Below are positions 51,733 through 59,883 of a stretch of 64,000 nt of DNA, in pieces. Source of the DNA: Anaerolineales bacterium (GTDB lineage: Bacteria; Chloroflexota; Anaerolineae; Anaerolineales; Villigracilaceae); assembly GCA_026928255.1 (NCBI GenBank), contig JAIXKJ010000008.1:907298-971297 (forward strand), in the 5' to 3' direction. The translations under genes and the position numbers were made by a program. The number at the start of each line of letters is the position of its first letter. Position 1 is the first letter of the stretch. Below the pieces are notes generated by a model. The model did not search any database, was not told where the DNA came from, and saw nothing but the letters and a program-made list of their open reading frames with translations.

Positions 51733-52384
51733 GAACAGAAGAATTTTTAAGATTACGCTTTTGCGGCACGGCGAGTCGGTGGGCAACGCCGAATCGCGCT
51801 GGCAGGGACAATCAGATTACCCGCTGACGGAGCGCGGGCGCAAGCAGGCGCAAGCCTTAGCCGAACGCTGGCAACGCGAAAACGCCGCCTTTGACGCGGT
51901 CGTCGCCAGTCCGCTTTCGCGGGCGAAAGAGACGGCGGAAATTATCGCCGCCGAACTCGGCTTAACCGTCGAATTTGATTCGCTTTGGCTGGAACGCGAC
52001 AGCGGAAAATTTTCCGGCTTAACCGCTTACGAAGTTCGCAATAATTTTGTTCATCCCGAATTTTACGCGCCTTTCGATCCCGTCGGCGAAAACGGCGAAG
52101 GCGATTGGGAACTCTTCCTGCGCGCCGGGCAGGCGCTCCACAGTTTGTTGCAGCGCGAGCCGGGGCGTTATCTTATCGTCTCGCACGGCGGCTTGCTCAA
52201 TCAACTGATGCACGCCATTGTCGGCGTCGCGCCGCAAGCCAACAACGCGGGAACGCGCTTCCGCTTTCACAACACCGCTTTCGCGCAAATTACCTATTAC
52301 CCCAATCAACACCGCTGGGAAATTAACCGCCTGAACGATTACGCTCACTGGCAAAGCGACGAGCAAGACGGCTCGCGCGATTGA
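51725..52384 (+). CDS. Histidine phosphatase superfamily protein (phosphoglycerate-mutase-like)
   Basis: A 219-residue phosphatase. The catalytic RHGESVGNAE gives the phospho-His; SPLSRAKETAEIIA, a Glu-containing LERDSGKFSGL and the second His in IVSHGGLLNQL are all in place. These proteins are mostly phosphatases on small sugar phosphates or related compounds rather than mutases. The 8-bp overlap with the glycosyltransferase suggests a joint role in glycan or glycerolipid synthesis, which is inference. Confidence 0.9.
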   Translation: MNENRRIFKITLLRHGESVGNAESRWQGQSDYPLTERGRKQAQALAERWQRENAAFDAVVASPLSRAKETAEIIAAELGLTVEFDSLWLERDSGKFSGLTAYEVRNNFVHPEFYAPFDPVGENGEGDWELFLRAGQALHSLLQREPGRYLIVSHGGLLNQLMHAIVGVAPQANNAGTRFRFHNTAFAQITYYPNQHRWEINRLNDYAHWQSDEQDGSRD

Positions 52385-52393
52385 GAATCTCTT

Positions 52394-53446
52394 ATGAAAT
52401 TTCTCATCTTCGGCGCGGGCGCGATTGGGACGTACATCGGCGGTTCGTTGATTTTGGCGAAACACGACGTTACGTTCGTCGAGAAGCCAATCAACGCCGA
52501 ACGTTTGCGCGCCGACGGTCTGCGCCTCGATTTGACGATTGACGAAAGGCGCAAAACAAAAAGCGCGAACGAAATCGCGCCGCGTTTATTTAACGTCGAG
52601 ACGACTCTCGAAGATGCGCTGAAACGCGCGCCCTTTGACGCGGCGCTCTTCGCCCTCAAATCCTTCGACGCCGAACCCGCCTTGCAGACGATGATTCCCT
52701 TCGCCGAAAATCTGCCGCCGTTTTTGTGTCTCTCCAACGGCGTGGACAACGAAGCCGTCATCGCAAAAGCGCTCGGCGCGGACAAAGTCATCTACGGCAC
52801 GGTAACCACCGCCGTCGGCAAGCGCGGCGCGGGGAGCGTCGTCCTCGAAAAATTGCGCGGAGTCGGAATTGCGGAAGGACATCCGCTTTCGCGCGAACTT
52901 GCCGCCGCCTTCGACGCCGCCTTCCTCAACTGCCGTTTATACCCCGACGCGCTGAGCATGAAATGGTCGAAGATGTTGACCAACTTACTGGCGAACCCGT
53001 CCTCTGCAATTTTGAACATGAGCGCCGCCGAAATTTTCGCCGACCCGCGTTTGTACAAAATGGAAATTAAGATGTTGCGCGAATGTCTGGCGGTGATGCG
53101 CGCCATGAACTTGCGCGTTGTGGATTTGCCGGGCGTTCCCGTTCGCGCGTTGGCGCTGGCGACCGAACTTCCGCTGCGGCTGTCGAAGCCGCTGGTAGCC
53201 AAAGCCGTCGGCGGCGGGCGCGGAAATAAAATGCCGTCCTTTCACATTGACTTATACGGCGGGCGTCCGCGCAGCGAAGTAGAATATCTGCACGGCGCGG
53301 TGGCGCGAGAAGGCAAAGCGCGCGGCATTCCGACTCCCGTCAACCAAACCTTGGCCGACCTTTTGCTGGCGTTGACTAACAAAGAAATTCCGCTCGACGA
53401 ATTCGCGCGAAAACCGCAGAAATTGTTGGAAAGGATTTTTGAGTAG
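52394..53446 (+). CDS. 2-dehydropantoate 2-reductase family protein
   Basis: A 350-residue ApbA/PanE-family NADPH reductase: KFLIFGAGAIGTYIGGSL at the dinucleotide site, FALKSFDAEPAL and CLSNGVDNEAVIAKALG in the first domain, catalytic Lys in SMKWSKMLTNLLANPSSAI, and the C-terminal HIDLYGGRPRSEVEYLHGAV. PanE makes pantoate for CoA, but many paralogues act on other keto acids; a longer N-terminal segment and no neighbouring panB/panC keep the exact role open. Confidence 0.85.
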   Translation: MKFLIFGAGAIGTYIGGSLILAKHDVTFVEKPINAERLRADGLRLDLTIDERRKTKSANEIAPRLFNVETTLEDALKRAPFDAALFALKSFDAEPALQTMIPFAENLPPFLCLSNGVDNEAVIAKALGADKVIYGTVTTAVGKRGAGSVVLEKLRGVGIAEGHPLSRELAAAFDAAFLNCRLYPDALSMKWSKMLTNLLANPSSAILNMSAAEIFADPRLYKMEIKMLRECLAVMRAMNLRVVDLPGVPVRALALATELPLRLSKPLVAKAVGGGRGNKMPSFHIDLYGGRPRSEVEYLHGAVAREGKARGIPTPVNQTLADLLLALTNKEIPLDEFARKPQKLLERIFE

Positions 53447-53603
53447 GTTGGTAAATTGGTAGATTGGTAATTGGTAAATTAGTAAACTGGTAGATTGGAA
53501 ATTGGTAAATTGGTAAATTGATCACCTTCAACCTGAAACCTTCAACCTTCAACCTGAAACCTTCAACCTTCAACCTGACACCCGACACCTGAAACCTTCA
53601 ACC
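53444..53603. repeat. Two adjoining degenerate heptad tracts
   Basis: About 53444-53520 consists of TTGGTAAA/TTGGTAGA-like units (period seven to eight); about 53519-53603 of CCTTCAA, CCTGAAA, CCTGACA and CCCGACA units with strict period seven. Together they fill the whole spacer up to two bases before the next start codon. Confidence 0.85.
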
Positions 53604-53605
53604 CC

Positions 53606-55297
53606 ATGATTCATCTCTCCCAACCCAACCCCAACGTCGAACTGCATTTGCCGAACGGAAAAACTCTCGTCGGCACGCGCGGCGCGAGCGCGGAAGAATT
53701 TCTGGCGTTCGTCAAAGAGGACTTCCCCGCGCCGATTGTCGCCGCCATCATCAACAACCAAATCCACGAGTTGACCTACCCGATTAAATCCGAAGCCGAC
53801 TGCATCCCCGTAACGATGGACAGCGCCGACGGTGCGCGCATCTACCGCCGCTCGCTGACCTTCCTGCTCGACGTGGCGTTTACCCAATCCTTTCGGCGCG
53901 GACGGTTGACGATTGACCATTCCGTTTCCTCCGGCGGATTTTATTGCGCCCTGCGCGGCCGCGAGCCGCTGACCGAATCCGAATTGCAGCGCCTTTCGCA
54001 GACCATGCGCGAATTGGTCGAACAAAACATCCCCTTCGAGCGCCGCGAAATCCCCATCCAAGAAGCGTTGGCTTATTTCAAAAAAAACGGCGACGAAGAT
54101 AAACTGCGCCTGCTTAAACATCGCCGCAAAGAATATCTCACAATGTATTCCGCCGCCGGCGCGACGAACTACATGCACGGCTACATGGTTCCATCCACCG
54201 CTTATTTGCAATGGTTCGAGTTGAAAAAAATCGGCGACGGATTCATCCTGCAATATCCGCGCCGCCACGCGCCGACCAAACTTTCCTCCGTCGGCGAATA
54301 CCCCAAACTGATTCGCGCCTTTCGTCAATACGGCGACTGGCTCGAAACCTTACGCATTGACAGCGTCGGCGCGTTGAACGACGCCGTCGAAGCGGGGCGC
54401 GCCGAAGAAATTGTCCTCGTCTCCGAAGCGCTGCACGAACAAGGCGTCGCCGAAATCGCGCAACAAATCGCCGAGCGCGACTCGCGCATCATCCTAATTG
54501 CGGGGCCGTCGTCGTCGGGAAAAACCACCTCGTCGCGCCGCCTCGCCGTTCAACTGCTGGCGCGCGGCGTCTCGCCCTATCCGCTTGAATTGGACAACTA
54601 CTTTTTAGACCGCGACAAAAGTCCGCTCGACGAAAACGGCGAACACGATTTTGAATCCATCGAAGCCTTAAACTTAACGCGCCTCGCGCAAGACATCGAA
54701 AAATTGATTCGCGGCGAAGAGACGCAACTTCCGCGCTATAACTTCAAAACGGGGCTGAGCGAAGAGGGCGACGTCGTGCGCCTTGCCGCGCATCAACCGC
54801 TGATTTTAGAGGGCATTCACGGCATGAACCCGCGCCTCATTCCCGACCATTGGGCGGATTCGGCATTTCGGATTTACGTCTCCGCGTTGACTCAACTCAA
54901 CCTAGACCGCCACAATCGCGTCTCGACCACCGACACGCGCCTCTTGCGGCGCATGGCGCGCGACGCGCGCGAACGCGGCTACTCCGCGCAGGCGACCATC
55001 TCGCGTTGGGAGTCGGTGCGGCGCGGCGAGAAGCGCCACATCTTCCCTTACCAAGAAAACGCGGACGTGATGTTCAACTCGGCGCTGGCGTTTGAACTGT
55101 CCGCGTTGAAGCCGTTGGTCGAGCCGTTGTTGCGTCAGGTGCCGTTTGAGTCGTTGGAATATATCGAAGCCCGCCGCCTGTTGGCTTTTCTCGATTGGTT
55201 CTTGCCGCTGGACGCGAATCTCATCCCCGCCAACTCGATCGCCCGCGAATTTATCGGCGGGTCGAGCCTGCATGATTTCAAAATTTGGCGCGGATGA
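53606..55297 (+). CDS. TGS - tRNA-synthetase-like - uridine kinase fusion (nucleoside kinase)
   Basis: A 563-residue three-part protein. Residues about 1-65 form a TGS domain (VELHLPNGKTLVGT); about 70-240 resemble the second additional domain of threonyl-tRNA synthetase (RLTIDHSVSSGGFYCAL, EIPIQEALAYF); the rest is a P-loop uridine kinase domain with Walker A IAGPSSSGKTTSSRR, ELDNYFLDRD and EGIHGMNP. The family is widespread in bacteria and may phosphorylate uridine/cytidine or another nucleoside, perhaps with RNA-linked control. The start codon abuts a repeat tract and has no Shine-Dalgarno. Confidence 0.88.
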   Translation: MIHLSQPNPNVELHLPNGKTLVGTRGASAEEFLAFVKEDFPAPIVAAIINNQIHELTYPIKSEADCIPVTMDSADGARIYRRSLTFLLDVAFTQSFRRGRLTIDHSVSSGGFYCALRGREPLTESELQRLSQTMRELVEQNIPFERREIPIQEALAYFKKNGDEDKLRLLKHRRKEYLTMYSAAGATNYMHGYMVPSTAYLQWFELKKIGDGFILQYPRRHAPTKLSSVGEYPKLIRAFRQYGDWLETLRIDSVGALNDAVEAGRAEEIVLVSEALHEQGVAEIAQQIAERDSRIILIAGPSSSGKTTSSRRLAVQLLARGVSPYPLELDNYFLDRDKSPLDENGEHDFESIEALNLTRLAQDIEKLIRGEETQLPRYNFKTGLSEEGDVVRLAAHQPLILEGIHGMNPRLIPDHWADSAFRIYVSALTQLNLDRHNRVSTTDTRLLRRMARDARERGYSAQATISRWESVRRGEKRHIFPYQENADVMFNSALAFELSALKPLVEPLLRQVPFESLEYIEARRLLAFLDWFLPLDANLIPANSIAREFIGGSSLHDFKIWRG

Positions 55298-55298
55298 A

Positions 55299-56327
55299 TC
55301 AAGCCAATTTGTGTTGAATTAAACTCTCGGCTGCCGCCAAAATGGTCTCTTTGGCGGGACGCGGATTCCAGCCAAAAACTTGTTTCGCTTTTTCGCAAGA
55401 GAATGTGAAGTCGCGGTCAATTTCGCCGATCAAACGCGCAATTTTTTTGTCGAAGAGACTCAAAATTTTCACCGACCAACTCGGAAATTTAAGCAAGGGA
55501 ATTTTATAGCCGCGACTCGCATAGCCCTCATGGAGGATGGCGGCGATTTCCGCCAGCCACAATTCTTCGCTGGAAAGCAAAAAGCGCTGATTTGCCGCTT
55601 CGGGGACGAAGAGCGCGTCGCGCAACGCGACAGCCACGTCGCGCACGTCCACGATGCCCATTTTGATTTGCCCTACGCCCGGAACTTGATGCAGCAAATA
55701 GGTGCGGATTAAATCCGCCGAAGCGCGAAAGATGGGATTGGGCAACGGTCCCAAAATCAACGAGGGGTTGACGACGACCAATTCCATGCCGCTGGTATTT
55801 TCCGCGCTGCGGATGAAATTCCACGCGGCGCGTTCGGCGAGCGTTTTGCTTTTGGCGTAAGCGCCGATGTGGTTTTCGGTCAGCGCCCAATCCGCTTCGC
55901 TGAAAACGCGCCGACGGTAGCGATGTCCCCACGAAACGGCGGCGACCGAAGAAATCTGCGCGACGCGCTTCACGCCGTTGCGTTGCGCGGCGCGCAACAC
56001 CCGTTGCGTCCCTTGCACGGCGGGCGAGAGCAGCGCGTCTTCGTCTTTCGGCTCGTCAATGGGAAAGGGCGAGGCGGCGTGGACGACGCGCTCGACACCC
56101 TGCGCGGCGGCGTCCCAATTTTCATCTCGTTCCAAATCGGCGAAGACGAAGTCCAAGCGCCCGATTAGGTCGAGGTCGCTTAGCGCTTTGCGCGCGTCGT
56201 CGGCTTTGGCTGGCGAGCGCGCCGTTCCGCGCACGGAATGTCCGCTTTTGAGCAGGCGACGAATGACGTGAATGCCGACGAAACTGTTTGCGCCGGTTAC
56301 GAGAATTGGCAGAGGGGAGGAGGGCAT
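55299..56327 (-). CDS. NAD(P)-dependent extended SDR (dihydroflavonol-reductase-like)
   Basis: A 342-residue epimerase/reductase: ILVTGANSFVGIHVIRRLL at the cofactor site, LDFVFADLERDENW, HAASPFPID, SSVAAVSWGH, catalytic YAKSKTLAE and VVVNPSLILGP. This pattern is closest to the flavonol reductase/cinnamoyl-CoA reductase group, typically reducing a ketone or aldehyde. I start at ATG 56327; a longer frame upstream runs antiparallel through DUF92 coding sequence and is not credible. A minus-strand TATAAT lies 10 bp upstream. Confidence 0.88.
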   Translation of the reverse strand: MPSSPLPILVTGANSFVGIHVIRRLLKSGHSVRGTARSPAKADDARKALSDLDLIGRLDFVFADLERDENWDAAAQGVERVVHAASPFPIDEPKDEDALLSPAVQGTQRVLRAAQRNGVKRVAQISSVAAVSWGHRYRRRVFSEADWALTENHIGAYAKSKTLAERAAWNFIRSAENTSGMELVVVNPSLILGPLPNPIFRASADLIRTYLLHQVPGVGQIKMGIVDVRDVAVALRDALFVPEAANQRFLLSSEELWLAEIAAILHEGYASRGYKIPLLKFPSWSVKILSLFDKKIARLIGEIDRDFTFSCEKAKQVFGWNPRPAKETILAAAESLIQHKLA

Positions 56328-56337
56328 AGGGACGGAG

Positions 56338-56343
56338 ATTATA
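56338..56343 (-). promoter_or_regulatory. -10 box for the SDR gene
   Basis: TATAAT on the minus strand overlapping the stop region of the DUF92 gene, 10 bp before the SDR start, giving at most a few leader bases. Confidence 0.5.
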
Positions 56344-57121
56344 AAAGCAAAAGCGCGGTCAGCGCCCCGAAGGCGCCGCAGAAAAAGTTGACCCAATCGT
56401 TGTTCAGCCACGCCCACCCGCGAACGTGAATCGTTGCCGTTCCGCAGGAATGCAAGGGATGTTTCTCCGTTTCTTTGTCGTCTTTGGGACAATAGTACAT
56501 GGCTTGCACGGTCGCGCCGAGAAAGGAGTCGAAGAGCGAGCCAAGCAATCCGCTGAGGAAAATGATCGGGAAGAGCGACCAACTCGAAGTCAGGGAAGCG
56601 GCGAGCGCGGCAATGAGCGCCGACCCGCCCGACGCGGCGAGGAGCCCGGTCAACGAGATTCCGCCCGACGTTCCTTTTTCTACTTCTTTCAACGGGTTGA
56701 TCATTAGGCGCGGAAGCGCGCGGCTTAACACGCCGAGTTCGGTCGCCCAGGTGTCGGCGTTGACGGCAGCCAGCGCGGCGGCGAAGGCGACCCACGCCCA
56801 ATTTTCGTTGGGGAAGAAAAAATAGAGGGCGGCGAAAAGGGTCGCCGCGCCGCCATTGCCGAAAACTTGTCCCGCGTCGCGGCGATGCCCTTTGGAAAAT
56901 TTCTCTTCAATTTTGAGTTTGCGATTTTTGAAGGCGCGGCTCAGCGCGGATGAGGAGATGAAAAACGTCAGCAGTAAAAGCGCCCAACGCCAACCGCCGA
57001 CGCCGAAGATGATCGCGCCGACGAGAGCCGCCGCGACAGCGCCGTTGCGGTCGAGACTGCGCGCTTGATAGGCGAGTGTGGCGACGAGGACGGCAAAAAA
57101 AATTCCGAGTAAAAATTGCAT
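56339..57121 (-). CDS. DUF92 family membrane protein (possible polyprenyl-phosphate kinase)
   Basis: A 260-residue integral membrane protein with about six or seven helices. Conserved DUF92 features are SLDRNGAVAAALVGAIIFG, KGHRRDAGQVFGNGGAATLF, AAVNADTWATELGVLS and GTSGGISLTGLLAASGG. The plant member VTE6 is a phytyl-phosphate kinase, so a prenyl-phosphate kinase role is reasonable but unproved. It ends with GWAWLNNDWVNFFCG. Start at ATG 57121, 5 bp after the PH-domain gene. Confidence 0.87.
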   Translation of the reverse strand: MQFLLGIFFAVLVATLAYQARSLDRNGAVAAALVGAIIFGVGGWRWALLLLTFFISSSALSRAFKNRKLKIEEKFSKGHRRDAGQVFGNGGAATLFAALYFFFPNENWAWVAFAAALAAVNADTWATELGVLSRALPRLMINPLKEVEKGTSGGISLTGLLAASGGSALIAALAASLTSSWSLFPIIFLSGLLGSLFDSFLGATVQAMYYCPKDDKETEKHPLHSCGTATIHVRGWAWLNNDWVNFFCGAFGALTALLLL

Positions 57122-57126
57122 GCCAA

Positions 57127-58032
57127 TCAAACGGGCGTGGTAACGACGAAGAGCGCCGAGAGCAAAAAGAGCAAGGCGGTTAAGGCGCTCGACCCCCAAA
57201 GGATGAAGGCGAGCGCGCGCCCAATTTCGCGGCGGTAAAGGGATAAGCCGCCAACCCAGCCGACAACAGAAAGCAAAAGACTGGCGAGCGGAAAGACAAT
57301 CAACTGCGAGGACGGCACGCTTTCAAACCCGCTGGCGGTTTGAGCGACGAGCGCAACCTGCGGCGTGGAGGGGATGATCATGCTCACCCACACGAACAAG
57401 CCGACGTTGAGGAAGAGCGCCGTCAGCCAGAGGTAGCGGGCGAGTCCGCTGCGCCAGGCTTGCGAGACGACAAAAGACGGGTACACGGATTGCGCTTGCG
57501 CGGAAATCAGGCTGCCCATTTCGGCGGCGCGGGCGAAGGTTTGAGTCAGCGCCGCGGGGTCTTGCGGAGAGATGACGAAGACGCGCTTGGCGGTGGCGAC
57601 CAGCAACATTTTTTTCGCGTCTGAGGCGACGAACTCGACGAGGTTTAAGTCGGGGTGACGGCGCGTTCCGAGCAAGGCGCCCGGCAGCGAAAGCGGCGGC
57701 AGTTTAAGCGGGACGGTCAAATCGTCGGCGGGGCGAATCCATTCGATGTCTGAAAGCGGAATGTTCTCCGCGCGCAAGCCCCAGCGGATGAGCAAACTGT
57801 CGCGGTCAATTTCGTAGTCGGCGCGTTGCAGGGCGAAGAGGCGATAAGCCAGAAAAGGAATCGGCGCAACGGCGACAATGGCGATTAACAGCCAAATCAA
57901 AAACGCCGAGCCGACGTCTAACGAAGCGAGTTGAAAGAAGGAAACGCCCGCGACGGCGACGAAGAGCAGAAGCGCGATTCCGTGCACGAGCAGCCCGCGC
58001 TGTTTGGGCGGGGGGAAGGAGTTGGCGTTCAT
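57127..58032 (-). CDS. Membrane protein with bacterial PH-like domain
   Basis: A 301-residue protein: two N-terminal helices (about 15-35 and 45-68), a PH-like domain (YEIDRDSLLIRWGLRAENIP, LSDIEWIRP, FVASDAKKMLLVATAKRVFVISP), then three helices in the C-terminal 110 residues. This two-helix plus bPH_1/bPH_2 pattern is common and of unknown role, maybe membrane-stress sensing. Its ATG overlaps the stop of the ProRS-like gene (ATGA). Confidence 0.78.
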   Translation of the reverse strand: MNANSFPPPKQRGLLVHGIALLLFVAVAGVSFFQLASLDVGSAFLIWLLIAIVAVAPIPFLAYRLFALQRADYEIDRDSLLIRWGLRAENIPLSDIEWIRPADDLTVPLKLPPLSLPGALLGTRRHPDLNLVEFVASDAKKMLLVATAKRVFVISPQDPAALTQTFARAAEMGSLISAQAQSVYPSFVVSQAWRSGLARYLWLTALFLNVGLFVWVSMIIPSTPQVALVAQTASGFESVPSSQLIVFPLASLLLSVVGWVGGLSLYRREIGRALAFILWGSSALTALLFLLSALFVVTTPV

Positions 58033-59231
58033 CGGGCGAGCGGCGCTTTCAAGCGGGCGGTCAAATCGTCGAGCGCGACGACGACGTTTTCTTTTTCTTG
58101 GCGCGGCTTCAATTCGACGTGTCCGTTTTGCAGCGCCCGCTCGCCGACGGCAACGCGCAGCGGACAGCCGATTAAGTCCGCGTCGTTGAATTTGACTCCG
58201 GCGCGTTCGTCGCGGTCGTCGAACAAAACTGAAACGCCCGCGCTTTGCAGGGTTTGGTACAGCGCTTCGGCTTGCGCGCGGGTGTCGAGCGTTTTGCCCG
58301 CAATGTGCATGAGGTAGACGTCGAAGGGCGCGGCGGCCGGCGGAAGGGTTAAGCCTTTTTCGTCGCGGTGAATTTCGGCGAGGGCGAAGAGGATTTTATC
58401 GAAGAAAAAATTTCCGTGACTGAACAAAACGTCGGCGGGAGAAATCGTCAGCGCCGCGCCACAGACCGAGCAAGCGTCGCCTTCGCCCGCCAGCGTCAGG
58501 TCGGCGACGAGGTCGGGCGCGTAGTCGCGTCCGCAGTTGACGTGCAACAGGTGAAATCCGCTTTCGTTGGCGCCTGCCGCCAAATTGGGCGATTGCGGAA
58601 TTAAATCGTCCACGACAATTAGCGCGTCTTTCAAGCCGACGGGCGAGGCGTAACCAGCCGCCGCGCCGACGCGGGCGATTTCTTCTTCGGTTGCCAGGCG
58701 CGCGTCGCCGACGAGGTTTTTCAATTTGCTTTCGCTGAGTTGCATGTCGCCGCGAATGACGGAGAAGATCAACTTGCCGTCCGCGAGGCGCGTGTGCATT
58801 AGCGCTTTGGCGGTTTTCTCTTTTGGGATGTTAAGGAAATTTGCCAGCGCTTCAATGCTATTGGCGTTGGGCGTGGCGACTTTTTCCAGCGCGAGCGGCG
58901 CTTCTTGCGAGAAGGGCGTCTTGCGCGTTTGCGCGTCCGCGCGGCGGACGGCGTAACCGCAAGCGGCGCAATGCGCGACCTCGTGCGCCGCAACCGACGA
59001 TGCAAAAAAAACTTCGTCCGCGTTTCGCAAGAGCGGCAGGTCGAGCGTTTCAAAAAAAGAATCTTCGCGCGCGAGCGCTTTGAGTTTGGTCAGCGCCGCC
59101 TCGCCCAACGGAAGAAATTGATTCTCGCGGGTCAGATACCCAGCGCGGACGAGCCAGCCCCAACCTTGCGTACGAGCGTTGTTGGGGAAGTCGCGTTGCG
59201 TTTGAATGGAGAGAGAGGCGTAAGTCGGCAT
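58029..59231 (-). CDS. ProRS-derived protein: editing (INS) and anticodon-binding domains, no aminoacylation core
   Basis: A 400-residue relative of bacterial prolyl-tRNA synthetase (about 570 residues). Residues 20-60 match the ProRS start (LVRAGYLTRENQFLPLGEAA); the motif 1 end, all of motif 2 and most of the catalytic sheet are missing; CAACGYAVRRADA (88-100) resumes before a complete YbaK-like INS domain (about 117-240) with VATPNANSIEAL, the Lys142 equivalent of the editing Lys, RGDMQLSESKLK and NLAAGANESGFHLLHVN. CSVCG (254-258) pairs with CAAC. Motif 3 (GxGxxR) reads FFFDKI. The anticodon-binding domain is complete (FDVYLMHIAGKT, LFDDRDERAGVKFNDADLIG). It could not charge tRNA; trans-editing of mischarged tRNA-Pro is the likely role. 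Confidence 0.82.
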   Translation of the reverse strand: MPTYASLSIQTQRDFPNNARTQGWGWLVRAGYLTRENQFLPLGEAALTKLKALAREDSFFETLDLPLLRNADEVFFASSVAAHEVAHCAACGYAVRRADAQTRKTPFSQEAPLALEKVATPNANSIEALANFLNIPKEKTAKALMHTRLADGKLIFSVIRGDMQLSESKLKNLVGDARLATEEEIARVGAAAGYASPVGLKDALIVVDDLIPQSPNLAAGANESGFHLLHVNCGRDYAPDLVADLTLAGEGDACSVCGAALTISPADVLFSHGNFFFDKILFALAEIHRDEKGLTLPPAAAPFDVYLMHIAGKTLDTRAQAEALYQTLQSAGVSVLFDDRDERAGVKFNDADLIGCPLRVAVGERALQNGHVELKPRQEKENVVVALDDLTARLKAPLAR

Positions 59232-59239
59232 TTGGAAAA

Positions 59240-59245
59240 ATTATG
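59240..59245 (-). promoter_or_regulatory. Possible -10 box of the ProRS-like gene
   Basis: CATAAT on the minus strand, overlapping the bactofilin stop codon and 8 bp before the start; weaker than the other leaderless candidates. Confidence 0.35.
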
Positions 59246-59813
59246 CTTCGTCGCTTTTCTTCTTGCGCGGCGGGCGTTGTGTGTCCGTCGGCGTTGCGGC
59301 AGATTGCGCGGGCGGAATCGGCGCGGGCGGAGTCGGCGCTTCGGGCGCAGGTTGCGCCGTCGGCGCGGCTTGGGCGATGGCTTCGGCTTGCGCCGCTTCA
59401 GAGGGCGTGGTTTCGGGGGAGGCTTCGAGGTCGAGGTCAACCGTCTCTTCCATGCGGATTTGTCCGCGCAGGAAAGAGCCTTCTTCGGTAACGAAGGCGG
59501 TTGTGGTTACGTCGCCCCAAACGCGCCCGGTCGCACGGATTTCCAACTTTTGCGCGGTGATGTTCCCGCGTACGGCGCCGGCTACGATGACCGTGTGCGC
59601 GCGGACGTTTTCGCAGGTTACGCGCCCCGTCTCGCCGACGACCAGCATTCCGCGCAGGGCGATTGCGCCTTCAAACGCGCCTTCGATACGCACGCCGCCC
59701 GAACCGTTCATCGAGCCTTGCCAGACGATGCCCGCGCCCAGCACAGACGTAATGCGTTCCGCCGCCGGCGCGGGTTGCGAATTTTCTTCGGATGATGGGT
59801 TGCGCTTGAACAT
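59241..59813 (-). CDS. Bactofilin
   Basis: A 190-residue bactofilin (DUF583): short Pro/Ser-rich N-terminus, then the right-handed beta-helix core with TSVLGAGIVWQGSMNGSGGVRIEG, GMLVVGETGRVTCENVRAHTVIVAGAVRGNI and IRATGRVWGDVTTTAF (segments named by ends), then a long Ala/Pro/Thr tail ending in basic and acidic residues. Bactofilins polymerise into cytosolic filaments that position wall enzymes or shape the cell. It is followed after 9 bp by the ProRS-like gene. Confidence 0.9.
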   Translation of the reverse strand: MFKRNPSSEENSQPAPAAERITSVLGAGIVWQGSMNGSGGVRIEGAFEGAIALRGMLVVGETGRVTCENVRAHTVIVAGAVRGNITAQKLEIRATGRVWGDVTTTAFVTEEGSFLRGQIRMEETVDLDLEASPETTPSEAAQAEAIAQAAPTAQPAPEAPTPPAPIPPAQSAATPTDTQRPPRKKKSDEA

Positions 59814-59819
59814 GAGACG

Positions 59820-59825
59820 ATTTTA
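59820..59825 (-). promoter_or_regulatory. -10 box of a probable leaderless promoter (bactofilin)
   Basis: TAAAAT on the minus strand, six bases, then ATG at 59813. Confidence 0.6.
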
Positions 59826-59830
59826 CCGTT

Positions 59831-59857
59831 AAAACAAAAAGGCGGCAGACGCCGCCT
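59831..59857 (-). terminator. Intrinsic terminator after fabI
   Basis: On the minus strand AGGCGGC - GTCT - GCCGCCT runs into TTTTGTTTT. It separates fabI from the bactofilin promoter. Confidence 0.85.
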
Positions 59858-59883
59858 CGTTCTCGTTGTTGACTGGCAACTGC

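Noticed and set aside
53444-53603. Repeat tract considered as a CRISPR or replication origin iteron array
   Set aside because: Units are seven bases, degenerate and without spacers; the same style is found in many other spacers, and no dnaA or rep gene is near.
56328-56801. N-terminal extension of the SDR gene
   Set aside because: The extra residues (Arg-rich) come from the wrong frame of the DUF92 gene; the nucleotide-binding fold starts right after ATG 56327.
58029-59231. Annotation as an ordinary prolyl-tRNA synthetase
   Set aside because: Motifs 2 and 3 are absent, and the length is about 170 residues short with both ends intact, so charging activity is not supported.
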